The notes beneath the pieces were generated by a model. The model was not told the DNA's origin. It searched no databases and was given only the letters and a program-made list of their open reading frames with translations. The position numbers were made by a program, and so were the translations under genes. A stretch of 64,000 nt of DNA from Alligator mississippiensis (taxonomy: Eukaryota; Chordata; Crocodylia; Alligatoridae): positions 37,984,001-38,048,000 of the forward strand of contig NC_081826.1 in the NCBI RefSeq assembly GCF_030867095.1, read 5' to 3'. This document shows, piece after piece, positions 56,089 through 64,000 of this stretch. Every line of letters begins with the position of its first letter. The first letter of the stretch is position 1.

Positions 56089-57020
56089 TGTCTGTCATAA
56101 GTTTAACCAAAATGATATATTAACTGTTTGTGGAACTGACTGGGCCCCATAGGCAAAGCTGTAGCTATAAGAGTAGGAGACCTAATGGTTTTTTGCTCAG
56201 GGTTCAGCCTTGATGATAAAACTGGATCTAACTGCCTGGCACACCTGACACATTCCAGGAAGGCACATCCCAAGAAAGCATATTCAAATGAAGCCAAAAA
56301 GGGGTTGGAACTTAGGCGGGGCAATGTCAATTTCAAACCTAAAGGTGCTGCCTCATAATTTGCTTATTGGATAAACCCAAGTCTGAGTAGTAACCTTTTA
56401 TGATAATATTTAACACCTTTCAATCCCATAGGGTAACAGCTATAGGGCAACATCATGAATAGCTCTGTAGCCAACAGATTAGCATAAGACTAGGTATAAA
56501 AAGCACGTGCATCAGGTAACCAGCAGGAAGGAGGGAACAGAATGGTCATTTCTGTTCCACACCTGGATCCCGGACTCCCGATGTGAGGAGGATCGGATCC
56601 TGATCAAGGGATCTTCCCTGGTAATCCCTCTAACAGCATCAATTGGGGACACCCGACTTCGCTGGAATCACTTGGCGCGCACCTGGCATTGAGGGACTAT
56701 TGATAAGTTGCCAAACCATGTCTGTCTATCTGTTGTTTTGAACAGCCCAGTGGCTAATACCCTTGCAGTGCCCAGCTGGCCTGCAACAGAATTGATCTAT
56801 CCGTTATTATTATTTACTATTAGCTCTTTAATAATGCATTATCTGCTTATTGTATTTATCTTCCTGTTAACTGGGGGGGGGGGGGGGGGGTGTCCTATAA
56901 TAAATTTGCCTTTATTTCACTCCCAACTTTGCTTCCTCAATCCAAAACTGAATCAAACAGCCCAGTTGGCTGGTGATAAAATTGATACACTGACAGAGCC
57001 CAGCTAGCCTGTGACAGACA
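56089..57020 (+). mobile_element. Solo LTR candidate with inverted ends
   Basis: It starts TGTCTGTCATAA and ends TGTGACAGACA. These termini are inverted complements at 10 of 11 positions, stronger than the usual TG...CA. TATAAAAAG lies at 56495-56503, AATAAA at 56899-56904, and a G18 run at 56873-56890. In LTR terms U3 is about 430 bp, with a long R. No primer binding site, polypurine tract or viral gene adjoins it, so it is a solo copy. No perfect target duplication is seen. Confidence 0.6.
56495..56503 (+). promoter_or_regulatory. TATA box of the LTR candidate
   Basis: TATAAAAAG at the expected position between the U3-like part and the polyadenylation signal of the LTR-like segment 56089-57020. 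Confidence 0.5.
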
Positions 57021-57269
57021 CAAGAATTACCATAACCAAAGTAGGCGAGAACTGAATTCACTCAAGTAGGGACTCAGAGACAAGCCATCTCAGTGGAGTA
57101 ACTAGAGCAGGATGATCAAGGCATTCACCTTGGGCACTGATTTTGAGGTTACTGCAGCCACACAATTGCCCTAGTAGCAGTGGCAGCAACCAGAAGTCGC
57201 CACTGCCCTTGTGTGTGGCATCTGCCCCAGGTGCCTGGCCACATAGTTGTCTCTGGGTCATCTCTAGGC

Positions 57270-57862
57270 CAGGTTACTAAAAGAACTGGCACCTGACCCT
57301 GGAAGTCCACTGGCAAGGATTTTTAATGAAACTATCAAAGGTGGGGTGGCCCTGCATGACCAGAGAATAGCAAACACAGTATCTATATTTAAGGAAGGAG
57401 AAAAAAAGCCTGAGCAAGTACACACCATTATTCAGATTTCTATCGTATGCATGGTTTTAGAACAAATTATGAAGGAAACTGTTAAAACACAGAAGTAACA
57501 GGAAAATGAAATAAAAAGACAGCCAAGGATTAGCACAGGTAGGTCTGACAAGCTAACTTGTCATTTATCTTTGATAAGATGACTGACTTCTTTGCATAAG
57601 GTAAATGCAGTAGATCTCATCCATCTGGACTTCAATAAATCATTTGATACAGTACCACGTTGAAAGTTATTATTTAAGCCAGAGCAAGTGAGGATTAATG
57701 CACGAACTCTAAGGTGGATAAGGAACTGGCAAAAGAGGAAATGACACTGAGCTATGCTGAAAAGAGAAGTATCAAGCTGGAGTGAGACTCTCTGTGGAAT
57801 TCCTCAAGGACTTATCTTGATACCAATCTTATTTAATACATTATTTAACAACCTCAGTGAAG
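57270..57862 (+). pseudogene. Old CR1 reverse transcriptase, cut by the Tx1 insertion
   Basis: With frameshifts the + strand gives KELAPDPGSPLARIFNETIK, TVSIFKEGEKKPEQV, then VDLIHLDFNKSFDTVPR (motif A), LRWIRNWQKRK, and LCGIPQGLILIPILFNTLFN with NLSE (motif B onward). The match to CR1 RT is colinear and stops exactly where the 12 bp repeat and the Tx1-like element begin. The missing YADD half should lie beyond the right edge of the window. Confidence 0.75.
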
Positions 57863-57910
57863 AAAGACAGAAAGAAAGACAGAAAGAAAGACAGAAAGAA
57901 AGACAGAAAG
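57863..57910. repeat. 12 bp tandem repeat at the Tx1-like 3' end
   Basis: Exactly four copies of AAAGACAGAAAG (+ strand). On the element strand this is a CTTTCTGTCTTT tail directly after the 3' UTR. It could be a tail made by the LINE's reverse transcriptase or a pre-existing microsatellite used as target. Confidence 0.9.
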
Positions 57911-57930
57911 ACTTTAACTTTTAAGAGACC

Positions 57931-57936
57931 TTTATT
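57931..57936 (-). terminator. Polyadenylation signal of the Tx1-like LINE
   Basis: AATAAA on the minus strand, 20 bases before the end of the unique 3' UTR and its 12 bp repeat tail. Confidence 0.5.
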
Positions 57937-58217
57937 CCCCGGAGGGTGATGACTCGGAGCCAGTCAAAAGCATGTACAAGGATGCCTGAAGCTCTGGGCC
58001 TCATGGACAAGGCCTGGGCTCGTGGCCTGCAAGGCCTGCCCGTACACGCTAGACAAAAAAAAAACCAACCAACACAACAAACATAAGGACTATTTACAGT
58101 ATTTACAGTTCTGCCAGCAGGGACACCCATGGAGGCCTCCGGGGTCGACCCGCACGAGCAAAAGTCCAGGGCCTCGGCCCGCTTGACGCGTCTCTGCGGC
58201 TTGAGCAGCCGGTGGCA

Positions 58218-61200
58218 TCACAGAGCGAGGATCAGGCGTCCCGCCTCGACCCGGCACAGCACCCCCTCGAGGGCCCAGCGCTCCTCAAAGGCGGGCACCG
58301 TCCGCCGGAGGACAGCGTGCTCAAACTCGAGCGAGAGGCGGGCCCGCACCAGCAGGCGGAAGAGCTGCAGGGCGTCGACCATCCCGGTGCCGCTGAGCTG
58401 GTTTCGCCGGCTCTTCAGGGTGGCCATCTTGGCCTGGCCCAGCAGGAAGTTGGCCAGGCTGACCGTGGCCCGCTCGGCCGCCCGGTATGGAAAGGAGTGG
58501 ACGTAAGCGTCTTCGGAGAGGTCACGACCCAGTACCCGAAGCAGTGCGCCCAGGGCGGCAAAGAGAGGCTGCAGCCGGGGGCAGTCGAGGAAGGCGTGGA
58601 AAATGTCCTCGTCCAGCACCCCCGGGCAGAAGGGGCAGGCCGCCGAGGCCGCTGGCTCCAAGTGACGCACAAAGGTGCCAGTGGCCAGGATGCCGTGCAC
58701 AAGTCGCCACTGCAGGTCGCCGGTCTTCTTGGCGATGGGCGCCTTATACAGTGTGCGCCACGCCGGGGTCCCGGGCCGTGCCAGGCGCCGCCGCCACGCG
58801 GTGTCAGGGCGGCCAGCGAGCACCTGGGCGTGCTGGGTGCGCACCACCCACATGTAGAGGCCCTTGCGGGGCAGGGTGCCAAAAGGGCAGCCCGTATTGC
58901 TGCTGGGGGGCACCGGGAGCCTGAGCAGCGTGTTGGGCCGCTCGGCCAGCTCGCCGGGTACCGCTGGGATGACGGGTAGCGGTGGGAAGGCGTCTTCTGC
59001 GGCGTCTGCGGTGGGGAGGGGCCGGCGAGTCTGGAGATGGGCTTCCAGGGCGGTCGCTGCCTCCGTCGGGAGGGCGGCCCTAACGGCCCGCAGAAGCCGC
59101 CCCGCGGTGCGGACGGAGCGCATCGCCAGCCGGGCAGCCAGGGCCTCGGGTGACAGCCAGTCCGACCGAGCGGGGTCCAGGAGGTGCTCCAGGCGGGTGG
59201 AGCGCGCCTCGACGAGAGCTGCCGTGAGGCTGGCGGAGGCCAGGCTCGGCACGACACGGTGCAGGGCCGGGTTGTGGACCAAGGGCTCTCGAAGGAGCTG
59301 CGGGAACCGCAGGTGCCTGGCCTGGGGACAGAGATGGAAGGCCGCCCGCCAGGCCCGCACCACGCTGCGGTAGAACGGGGGAAGGACCGCCCCGTTCAGG
59401 AAGGTGAGGTCCAGTTGAAACAGCTCCCGGTCAAAGCCGAGGCCCCCCACTCGCCGCAGGAATCGGCACGCCAGCTGTCGCCACGGGAGGTGGCCCTCGG
59501 TGTACAGGAGCCGCTGGAGGGCCTGCAGCCGATAGGCGGCCACCCTGCTGGCCAGATCGATCAGGCCCTGGCCCCCCTCGCCGGTGGGCAGGTAGAGGGC
59601 AGCTCGTGGGAGCCAGTGGCGTCCGTCCCACAGGAAATCGACCAGGAGCCGCTGCAGTCTCTCCAGTAGCTCCGGCGGAGGGTCCAGCACCGCGCAGCGG
59701 TGCCACAGGGTGGCCGCTGCCAGGTTATTGATGACGAGGACGCGCCCCCGGTAGGAAAGGCTGGGCAGGCGCCAGCGCCACCGCTGCAGGCGGGCCTCCA
59801 CTCCCTCCTCGAGGCCGTCCCAGTTGCGCGCCATGAAGGTCGTCAGCCCCAGGAACACGCCCAAGACCTTGAGGCCCTCGCGGCGCCAGGCGAGGCCCCC
59901 CGGCAAGTCCGGCGGAGGCCTGCCAGTCCATGCGCCAAGCAGCAGAGTGTCACTCTTGCCCCAGTTGATGCGGGCGGAGGAGGCGCGCTCGTAGGCCCGC
60001 TGGCAATCTGCCAGAGCCCGCACGTCTTCCCGGGTGGCGAGGAAGACGGTGACGTCGTCCGCATAGGCCGACAGCCGGAGACGAGGGCCAGCGGACGGGC
60101 CCGTGGCCGATGGCAGGGCCACCCCACTCAGGCGGCGGCGCAGCGCGTGTAACAGCGGCTCGATGGCCAGGGCGTAGAGCATGCCCGACAGCGGACAGCC
60201 CTGGCGAATGCCCCTGCGCGCGGGGAACGGAGCGCAAAGCACCCCGTTCACCTTGAGCAGGCTGGAAATGTCCCGGTACAAGAGCCGGAGGGCCCCGGTG
60301 AAGAGGGGCCCAAAGCCAAAGGCCTCCAGCGTGCGGAAGAGGTAGGCGTGGCCCACGCGGTCAAAGGCCTTCTCCTGGTCGAGAGAGAGGAGGCCGACGT
60401 CGAGGCCAAAGAGCTCGCTAGCCGTGAGCAGGTCCCGCAGCAGGAACAGGTTGTCTTGTATGGTCCTGCCTGGCACGCAGTAGCTCTGCTCGGGCCCGGT
60501 GAGAGAGGCCATGACCGCGCGGAGGCGGGTGGCCAGCGCTTTGGCCAGAATCTTGTAGTCCACGCACAGCAGGGAGACCGGCCGCCAGTTCTTCATGTAG
60601 CCCAGGTCTCCCTTCTTGGGCAGCAGGGTCAGCACCGCTCGGCGGCAGCTGATCGGCAAGACCTTGTCGGCGAGGCTCTCCTGGAAAACGCGCAGGAGGC
60701 TGGGGCCGAGGAAAGGCCAGAAGGTCTTGTAGAACTCGGCAGGCAGCCCGTCGAGGCCCGGGGCTTTGCCGGAGGCGAGGCCGGCCGTGGCGGCCGCCAG
60801 CTCTTCCAGGGACAAGTCCCGCTCCAGCTCGCCGGCCTCCAGGGCATCGAGACGCGGTAGGCCCTCGTGGAGTTCCCGCGTGGCCTCGGGGCACGACGGC
60901 TCAGCCGCGAACAGGTCGCGATAGAAGGCGACGGCACGTTCGCGGACTTCGCCCGGCTCTGTAATGACCCGGCCCTCAGGAGTCTTGAGATGGTCCAAGA
61001 CTTTGCTCGCTGCCCGCCGCCGCTCCAGGTCGAAAAAGAAGCGGGTCGGGGCGTCGGTTTCCACCAGCTCCTGGCAGCGGGCGCGGATCCTCGCGCCGCG
61101 GGCCGCGCTCTCCGCCAAGTCGCGCAGGCATTTCCTGCGGAGCCGGAGGCTCTCGCTCAGTGCCGCATCGCTGCCAGCGGCCAGCAGAGCAGCCTCGAGC

Positions 61201-62174
61201 TCCGCCACGTCCTCCTCCAACTCCCGGATACGGCGGCGCGTCTCGTTCGCGGCCAGCTGGGTGTACTGCTGGCAGAAGGCTCGGGTCTGGACCTTGCCCA
61301 CGTCCCACCACAGCTTCCAGGAGGAGTGGCTCGGTCTCGCAGCCTCCCACCTCCGCCAAAAGTGGGCAAAGCAGTCCCGGAAATAAGAGTCCTGGAGCAG
61401 ACTAATGTTCAAACACCAATACGGTGCCCGTGCACAGGCTCTCCCCGGCAGGCTCAGTTCGCTGAAGGCCAGGCCATGATCTGATAGACCCGAGGGAGCG
61501 ATGCGGCTGCTGCGCAGGAGTGGCAGGTGGTGCCTGGTGATATAAAGGCGGTCGAGGCGAGCCATGGTGAGACCGCCGGCACTCGTCTTGGCCCAGGTGT
61601 ACTGGCGCGCATCGGGATGCAGGGCTCGCCAGACGTCCACGAGGTCTGCCCCCTCCAGGGCAGCTTGCAGCTTGCGAGCGGAGGGCAGGTGGGGCTCAGG
61701 CCCTGTGCGGTCGAGGCGCGGGGCAGTGGTGCAATTGAAATCGCCCCCGAGGAGGAGCAGGTCATCATCCTCGCTAGCGTCGCGCAGGAGGGCAGCCAAG
61801 CTCTCAAAGAAAGCGACCCTCTCCTGGCCATCGGAGGGCGCGTAGATGTTGACGAGCAGCAGACGGTGTTGCGCGAGGGTGACGCGGACGGTCAGCAGGC
61901 GGCCGGGGACGACCTCCCGCGGCACCGCCGCGTCAAGCTGCAGCTGCGGTGATAAGAGTGTCGCGACCCCCGCGCGGAGGTTGGTGCCGTGGCTCAGGAA
62001 CACCTGTCCTCGCCAGGCAGCCCGCCAGGCCGCCTGGTTGAACCTGTCAGAGTGGGTCTCTTGTAGGAAGGCGATGGCCAGCCTCTTCTGCCGCAGGAGC
62101 TCCAGGACGGCCTCGCGCTTCACCGCGTCTCGACAGCCGTTGACGTTGAAGGTGCCAATGGTTGTGGCTGCCAT
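58218..62174 (-). CDS. ORF2: Tx1-like LINE ORF2: endonuclease and reverse transcriptase
   Basis: The protein nicks target DNA and copies element RNA at the nick. I chose the ATG at 62174 (MAATTIGTFNVNG) because the APE endonuclease starts there. The frame is open for 89 more codons upstream but only over ORF1's GC-rich end. The product is 1318 residues. Endonuclease: FNVNG (9-13), QETH (38-41), GGDFNC (143-148), SDH (231-233), all catalytic positions present. Reverse transcriptase: LLPKKGDLGYMKNWRPVSLL, motif A SLDQEKAFD (catalytic Asp about 599), motif B GIRQGCPLSG, motif C YADD (704-707). C-terminal zinc-like motif: C1180-x2-C1183-x9-H1193-x4-C1198. No stop or frameshift is visible, and length and motif order fit L1/Tx1 ORF2. 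This is the best candidate in the window for a recently active gene. The 280-codon and other frames on either strand over it are GC-rich shadows. Confidence 0.92.
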   Translation of the reverse strand: MAATTIGTFNVNGCRDAVKREAVLELLRQKRLAIAFLQETHSDRFNQAAWRAAWRGQVFLSHGTNLRAGVATLLSPQLQLDAAVPREVVPGRLLTVRVTLAQHRLLLVNIYAPSDGQERVAFFESLAALLRDASEDDDLLLLGGDFNCTTAPRLDRTGPEPHLPSARKLQAALEGADLVDVWRALHPDARQYTWAKTSAGGLTMARLDRLYITRHHLPLLRSSRIAPSGLSDHGLAFSELSLPGRACARAPYWCLNISLLQDSYFRDCFAHFWRRWEAARPSHSSWKLWWDVGKVQTRAFCQQYTQLAANETRRRIRELEEDVAELEAALLAAGSDAALSESLRLRRKCLRDLAESAARGARIRARCQELVETDAPTRFFFDLERRRAASKVLDHLKTPEGRVITEPGEVRERAVAFYRDLFAAEPSCPEATRELHEGLPRLDALEAGELERDLSLEELAAATAGLASGKAPGLDGLPAEFYKTFWPFLGPSLLRVFQESLADKVLPISCRRAVLTLLPKKGDLGYMKNWRPVSLLCVDYKILAKALATRLRAVMASLTGPEQSYCVPGRTIQDNLFLLRDLLTASELFGLDVGLLSLDQEKAFDRVGHAYLFRTLEAFGFGPLFTGALRLLYRDISSLLKVNGVLCAPFPARRGIRQGCPLSGMLYALAIEPLLHALRRRLSGVALPSATGPSAGPRLRLSAYADDVTVFLATREDVRALADCQRAYERASSARINWGKSDTLLLGAWTGRPPPDLPGGLAWRREGLKVLGVFLGLTTFMARNWDGLEEGVEARLQRWRWRLPSLSYRGRVLVINNLAAATLWHRCAVLDPPPELLERLQRLLVDFLWDGRHWLPRAALYLPTGEGGQGLIDLASRVAAYRLQALQRLLYTEGHLPWRQLACRFLRRVGGLGFDRELFQLDLTFLNGAVLPPFYRSVVRAWRAAFHLCPQARHLRFPQLLREPLVHNPALHRVVPSLASASLTAALVEARSTRLEHLLDPARSDWLSPEALAARLAMRSVRTAGRLLRAVRAALPTEAATALEAHLQTRRPLPTADAAEDAFPPLPVIPAVPGELAERPNTLLRLPVPPSSNTGCPFGTLPRKGLYMWVVRTQHAQVLAGRPDTAWRRRLARPGTPAWRTLYKAPIAKKTGDLQWRLVHGILATGTFVRHLEPAASAACPFCPGVLDEDIFHAFLDCPRLQPLFAALGALLRVLGRDLSEDAYVHSFPYRAAERATVSLANFLLGQAKMATLKSRRNQLSGTGMVDALQLFRLLVRARLSLEFEHAVLRRTVPAFEERWALEGVLCRVEAGRLILAL

Positions 62175-62281
62175 GGGGGTGGGTGTGGGAGAGGAGGAGC
62201 AAAGCAGAGTGCGGGTGGAAGAGCGAGCACCCAAGAGCAGAGCAAGGCAATACAGACAGGTCAGGGAAGGCCTACCGTGCC

Positions 62282-64000
62282 CTACTCTAGTCGAGGGACC
62301 CGCCCAGGCCCCAACTCCACTCTCACCCTCTGGGCAAGCTTGTCCAGACGGTAGGCCATCTGACGTGTGCCCCGATCTTGCTTCATGAGCTTGACTGCCG
62401 CCCTGGCAGCCTTGACAAACACTTTGGGGTCCGCACACCACTGGGTGATGTGCCCCGCTACATTTTTCTGCCCCTTGGTTAGCTTCAGCAAGGACAGGAG
62501 TCCCCCATAGTCAGGAGAGACCCAGGGGGGCTCCGCCAGCTTGGGGTGGATGTTGCCTACGGAAGAGCGGCGAGGCCGCACCCCCGGCGGGAGCTCGCCC
62601 GCAACTGCAGCGTCGACCCCCTCGATGTCCAGGCACATCAGCCGCCTCTCGTCGTCCGAGTCGAGGACCGGCTCCGCGAGGACATTCCCTGTCTTCTTGG
62701 GGGGGGAGGGGCCATCCCGCTCACAACGTCTCTTGCGAGACTCCGAGAGCTGGATCTCCATCTCGCTAACTTCCCCATCTGCTCCGGTAGGCTGGGGCGT
62801 GACCAAAGGGGCAGCGGGCTCTCCCGCCACCCCCGGGGCCAGGCCACCGGAAGAGAGACATTCGCCACTATCCCTGCTGCCGCCTGACTCCGGAGGCTGG
62901 GGGACAGGCGAGGGGAGGGGGACCCCTGAAGGCCCCTCCCCCCCACCCGCTAAGTCTGCCTCGTCGGTGGCTACATCCGACGGGGCGGGTGGTGTGGCAG
63001 CCGGAACGGGGTCCGGCTCTGTAGTGGGGGGGTCCTCGGCACTGGCCGAGGAGGGGTCTGTCAGGGATGGGGTGTCCTGAGAGGCCCCCCTCATCTCCCT
63101 CTCTTTTTCGGGTGGTAGGGAGGATGCCCGAGCCCCATCATGCGATGAGGCTCCAGCACCGCAGTCCCCGGCCACCCCAGCCACTTCGGCCGGGGCAGGC
63201 AGGGGGCAAGGGGAGGCATCCGCCTCTCCACCTGGTGGGGCTGCCGCACCGAGGGCAGGGGGCGCCACAGACGGGGGAGGGGGCGGTGGGGCCATGGTAG
63301 TAGCACCAGCCCCTCGGCTGGACAATGGCTTCCCGCTGGAGACCCTGGTCCCCTGAGATGGAATGGGGGGGGGAAGGAGGTCGGGAGGAAGAGCTCCCAG
63401 CCTCCCTGGGCCTGCCGCGTGCCCCAGAGGTCGACGCGCCGTCTCTCGGCGCTGCCGCAGGCGGCAATGGTCCGGCCGCCTTGCCCTGAGGGCACTGCGC
63501 AGCCAGGTGGGAGGAGCCCCCGCACTTGAAGCACGTGGTCTCTCCCACAGATAGATAGATAATAAACCGCCGCCCCTCGAGCGTGAGGCTCAGGGAGCGA
63601 GGCAGCGACTGGGGGCCCTCCTTGAGGAGCATGAAGACCTGCCTCCGAAAGGACAGGACGTGCTTGCCCTGAGGGTTCTTGTTTCCCATCGGCAGGCGGC
63701 GAAAAGGACTCGCAGGAACCCCATAGGCCTCGAGTCCCCTGGCCAGCTCCCGATTGGAAACGTGCGGTGGGACGTTGGAAATCACCACCCTCACTGCCTG
63801 AGTCTCTAGGGGCGTGACAGGGTAGTGGATGCCCGCAATGTCCAGGCCCTCTGCACACACCCTGTCAACCAAGGCGGGCTTGCTCAAATAGATCATCGGG
63901 ACCGTGTTCACGCGCCCCGCGTAGCGGATGGTACGCCATCCCAGGAGGGCGGCCAGAGCCTCCACGCAAGCCTCGAGCCCCACATGGAGAGGGGCATGAA
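62282..64000 (-). pseudogene. ORF1: Tx1-like LINE ORF1, one apparent frameshift
   Basis: ORF1 proteins of Tx1/L1-type LINEs bind element RNA. The N-terminal part is open from the window edge (no ATG seen, so it starts outside) and contains VRVVISNVPPHVSNRELARG, an RRM-like fold region, then a CCHC zinc knuckle CFKCGGSSHLAAQC (about 63495-63535). A Pro/Ser-rich stretch reaches a C9 run (minus strand of 63365-63373). Past this run the reading continues in another frame from about 63360 to the TAG at 62282. That C-terminal 350 residues is Pro/Glu/Ser-rich and low-complexity, with DSDDERRLMCLDIEGVDAAV and a basic end. A single base gained or lost in the C9 run would explain the break. It may be a true mutation or a sequencing error. 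The TTG at 63325 is not a convincing independent start. Confidence 0.78.

Larger units (their letters stand above)
57911..64000 (-). mobile_element. Tx1-like (L1 superfamily) LINE, nearly complete
   Basis: A GC-rich element (contrasting sharply with the AT-leaning flank) on the minus strand. From 5' to 3': ORF1 with a CCHC knuckle (beyond 64000 to 62282), a 107 bp spacer, an uninterrupted ORF2 (62174-58218), a 307 bp 3' UTR with AATAAA at 57931-57936, and a 12 bp tandem tail. ORF order, the CCHC ORF1 and the ORF2 motifs match the Tx1 clade described from Xenopus and present in reptiles and fish. The 5' end is outside the window. Confidence 0.88.

Noticed and set aside
57863..57910. Regular repeats reminiscent of a CRISPR array
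   Set aside because: The four units are directly adjacent 12-mers with no spacers, in eukaryotic DNA. It is a tandem repeat tail.
62175..62441. Longer start for the Tx1 ORF2 giving 1407 residues
   Set aside because: The extra 89 codons overlap the end of ORF1, have no conserved motif and precede the ATG that directly begins the endonuclease fold.
58129..63300. Many long plus-strand and alternate-frame open frames over the GC-rich element
   Set aside because: They are antisense or frame shadows of ORF1 and ORF2. High GC makes stops rare. None shows a domain.

Overview
This window looks like non-mammalian amniote nuclear DNA, most likely crocodilian. The background is AT-leaning, gene-poor and intron-like. 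It is packed with CR1 LINE fragments whose 3' ends resemble crocodilian CR1, plus Penelope-like elements, decayed MIR-type SINEs, hAT, pogo and Harbinger-like non-autonomous DNA transposons, and solo LTR-like segments. The assignment rests on repeat content recognised by eye, not on a search. There is no bacterial or organellar gene content and no CRISPR array.

Layout, left half. Positions 1-4500 hold a partial pogo-like DNA transposon end, hAT-like fragments and a 340 bp CA-rich low-complexity tract. A decayed APE-type LINE runs on the + strand from about 4540 to 8641. Its endonuclease region is split by a pogo-like MITE (4783-5066) and its reverse transcriptase by an unidentified 1.1 kb insertion. 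A Penelope-like element (8666-10839), flanked by a 12 bp target-site duplication, sits just past the LINE stop codon. Positions 10850-27000 are mostly unassigned sequence with two CR1 3' ends, several MITEs, a hAT element, MIR remnants and detached Penelope-type tails.

Possible host gene. Two short coding exons on the + strand (27033-27186 and 29130-29226) have good splice sites and matching phase, and together read as the N-terminal 61 residues of a protein I do not recognise. A decayed Harbinger transposon lies downstream in the next intron, followed by an internally deleted CR1 (32550-35166) that carries a second CR1 3' fragment inside it.

Right half. Positions 35700-57000 are repeat-rich intergenic or intronic sequence with MITEs whose ends share a core like TCTACATGTGCA, a tRNA-derived SINE, a foldback element with arms of about 250 bp (50222-51070), a hAT element with a near-perfect 8 bp duplication, and two solo-LTR candidates. 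From 57911 to the right edge the composition switches to very GC-rich: a minus-strand Tx1/L1-like LINE with an uninterrupted 1318-residue ORF2 (endonuclease, reverse transcriptase and C-terminal CCHC motif) and an ORF1 with a CCHC zinc knuckle, broken by what looks like one frameshift at a homopolymer. It ends in a 12 bp tandem repeat and interrupts an older CR1 copy.

The elements are mostly independent insertions of different ages, and the nesting gives their relative order. I found no new multi-gene host system. The most notable items are the young-looking Tx1-like LINE, the phase-matched exon pair, and the Penelope insertion with its intact duplication.
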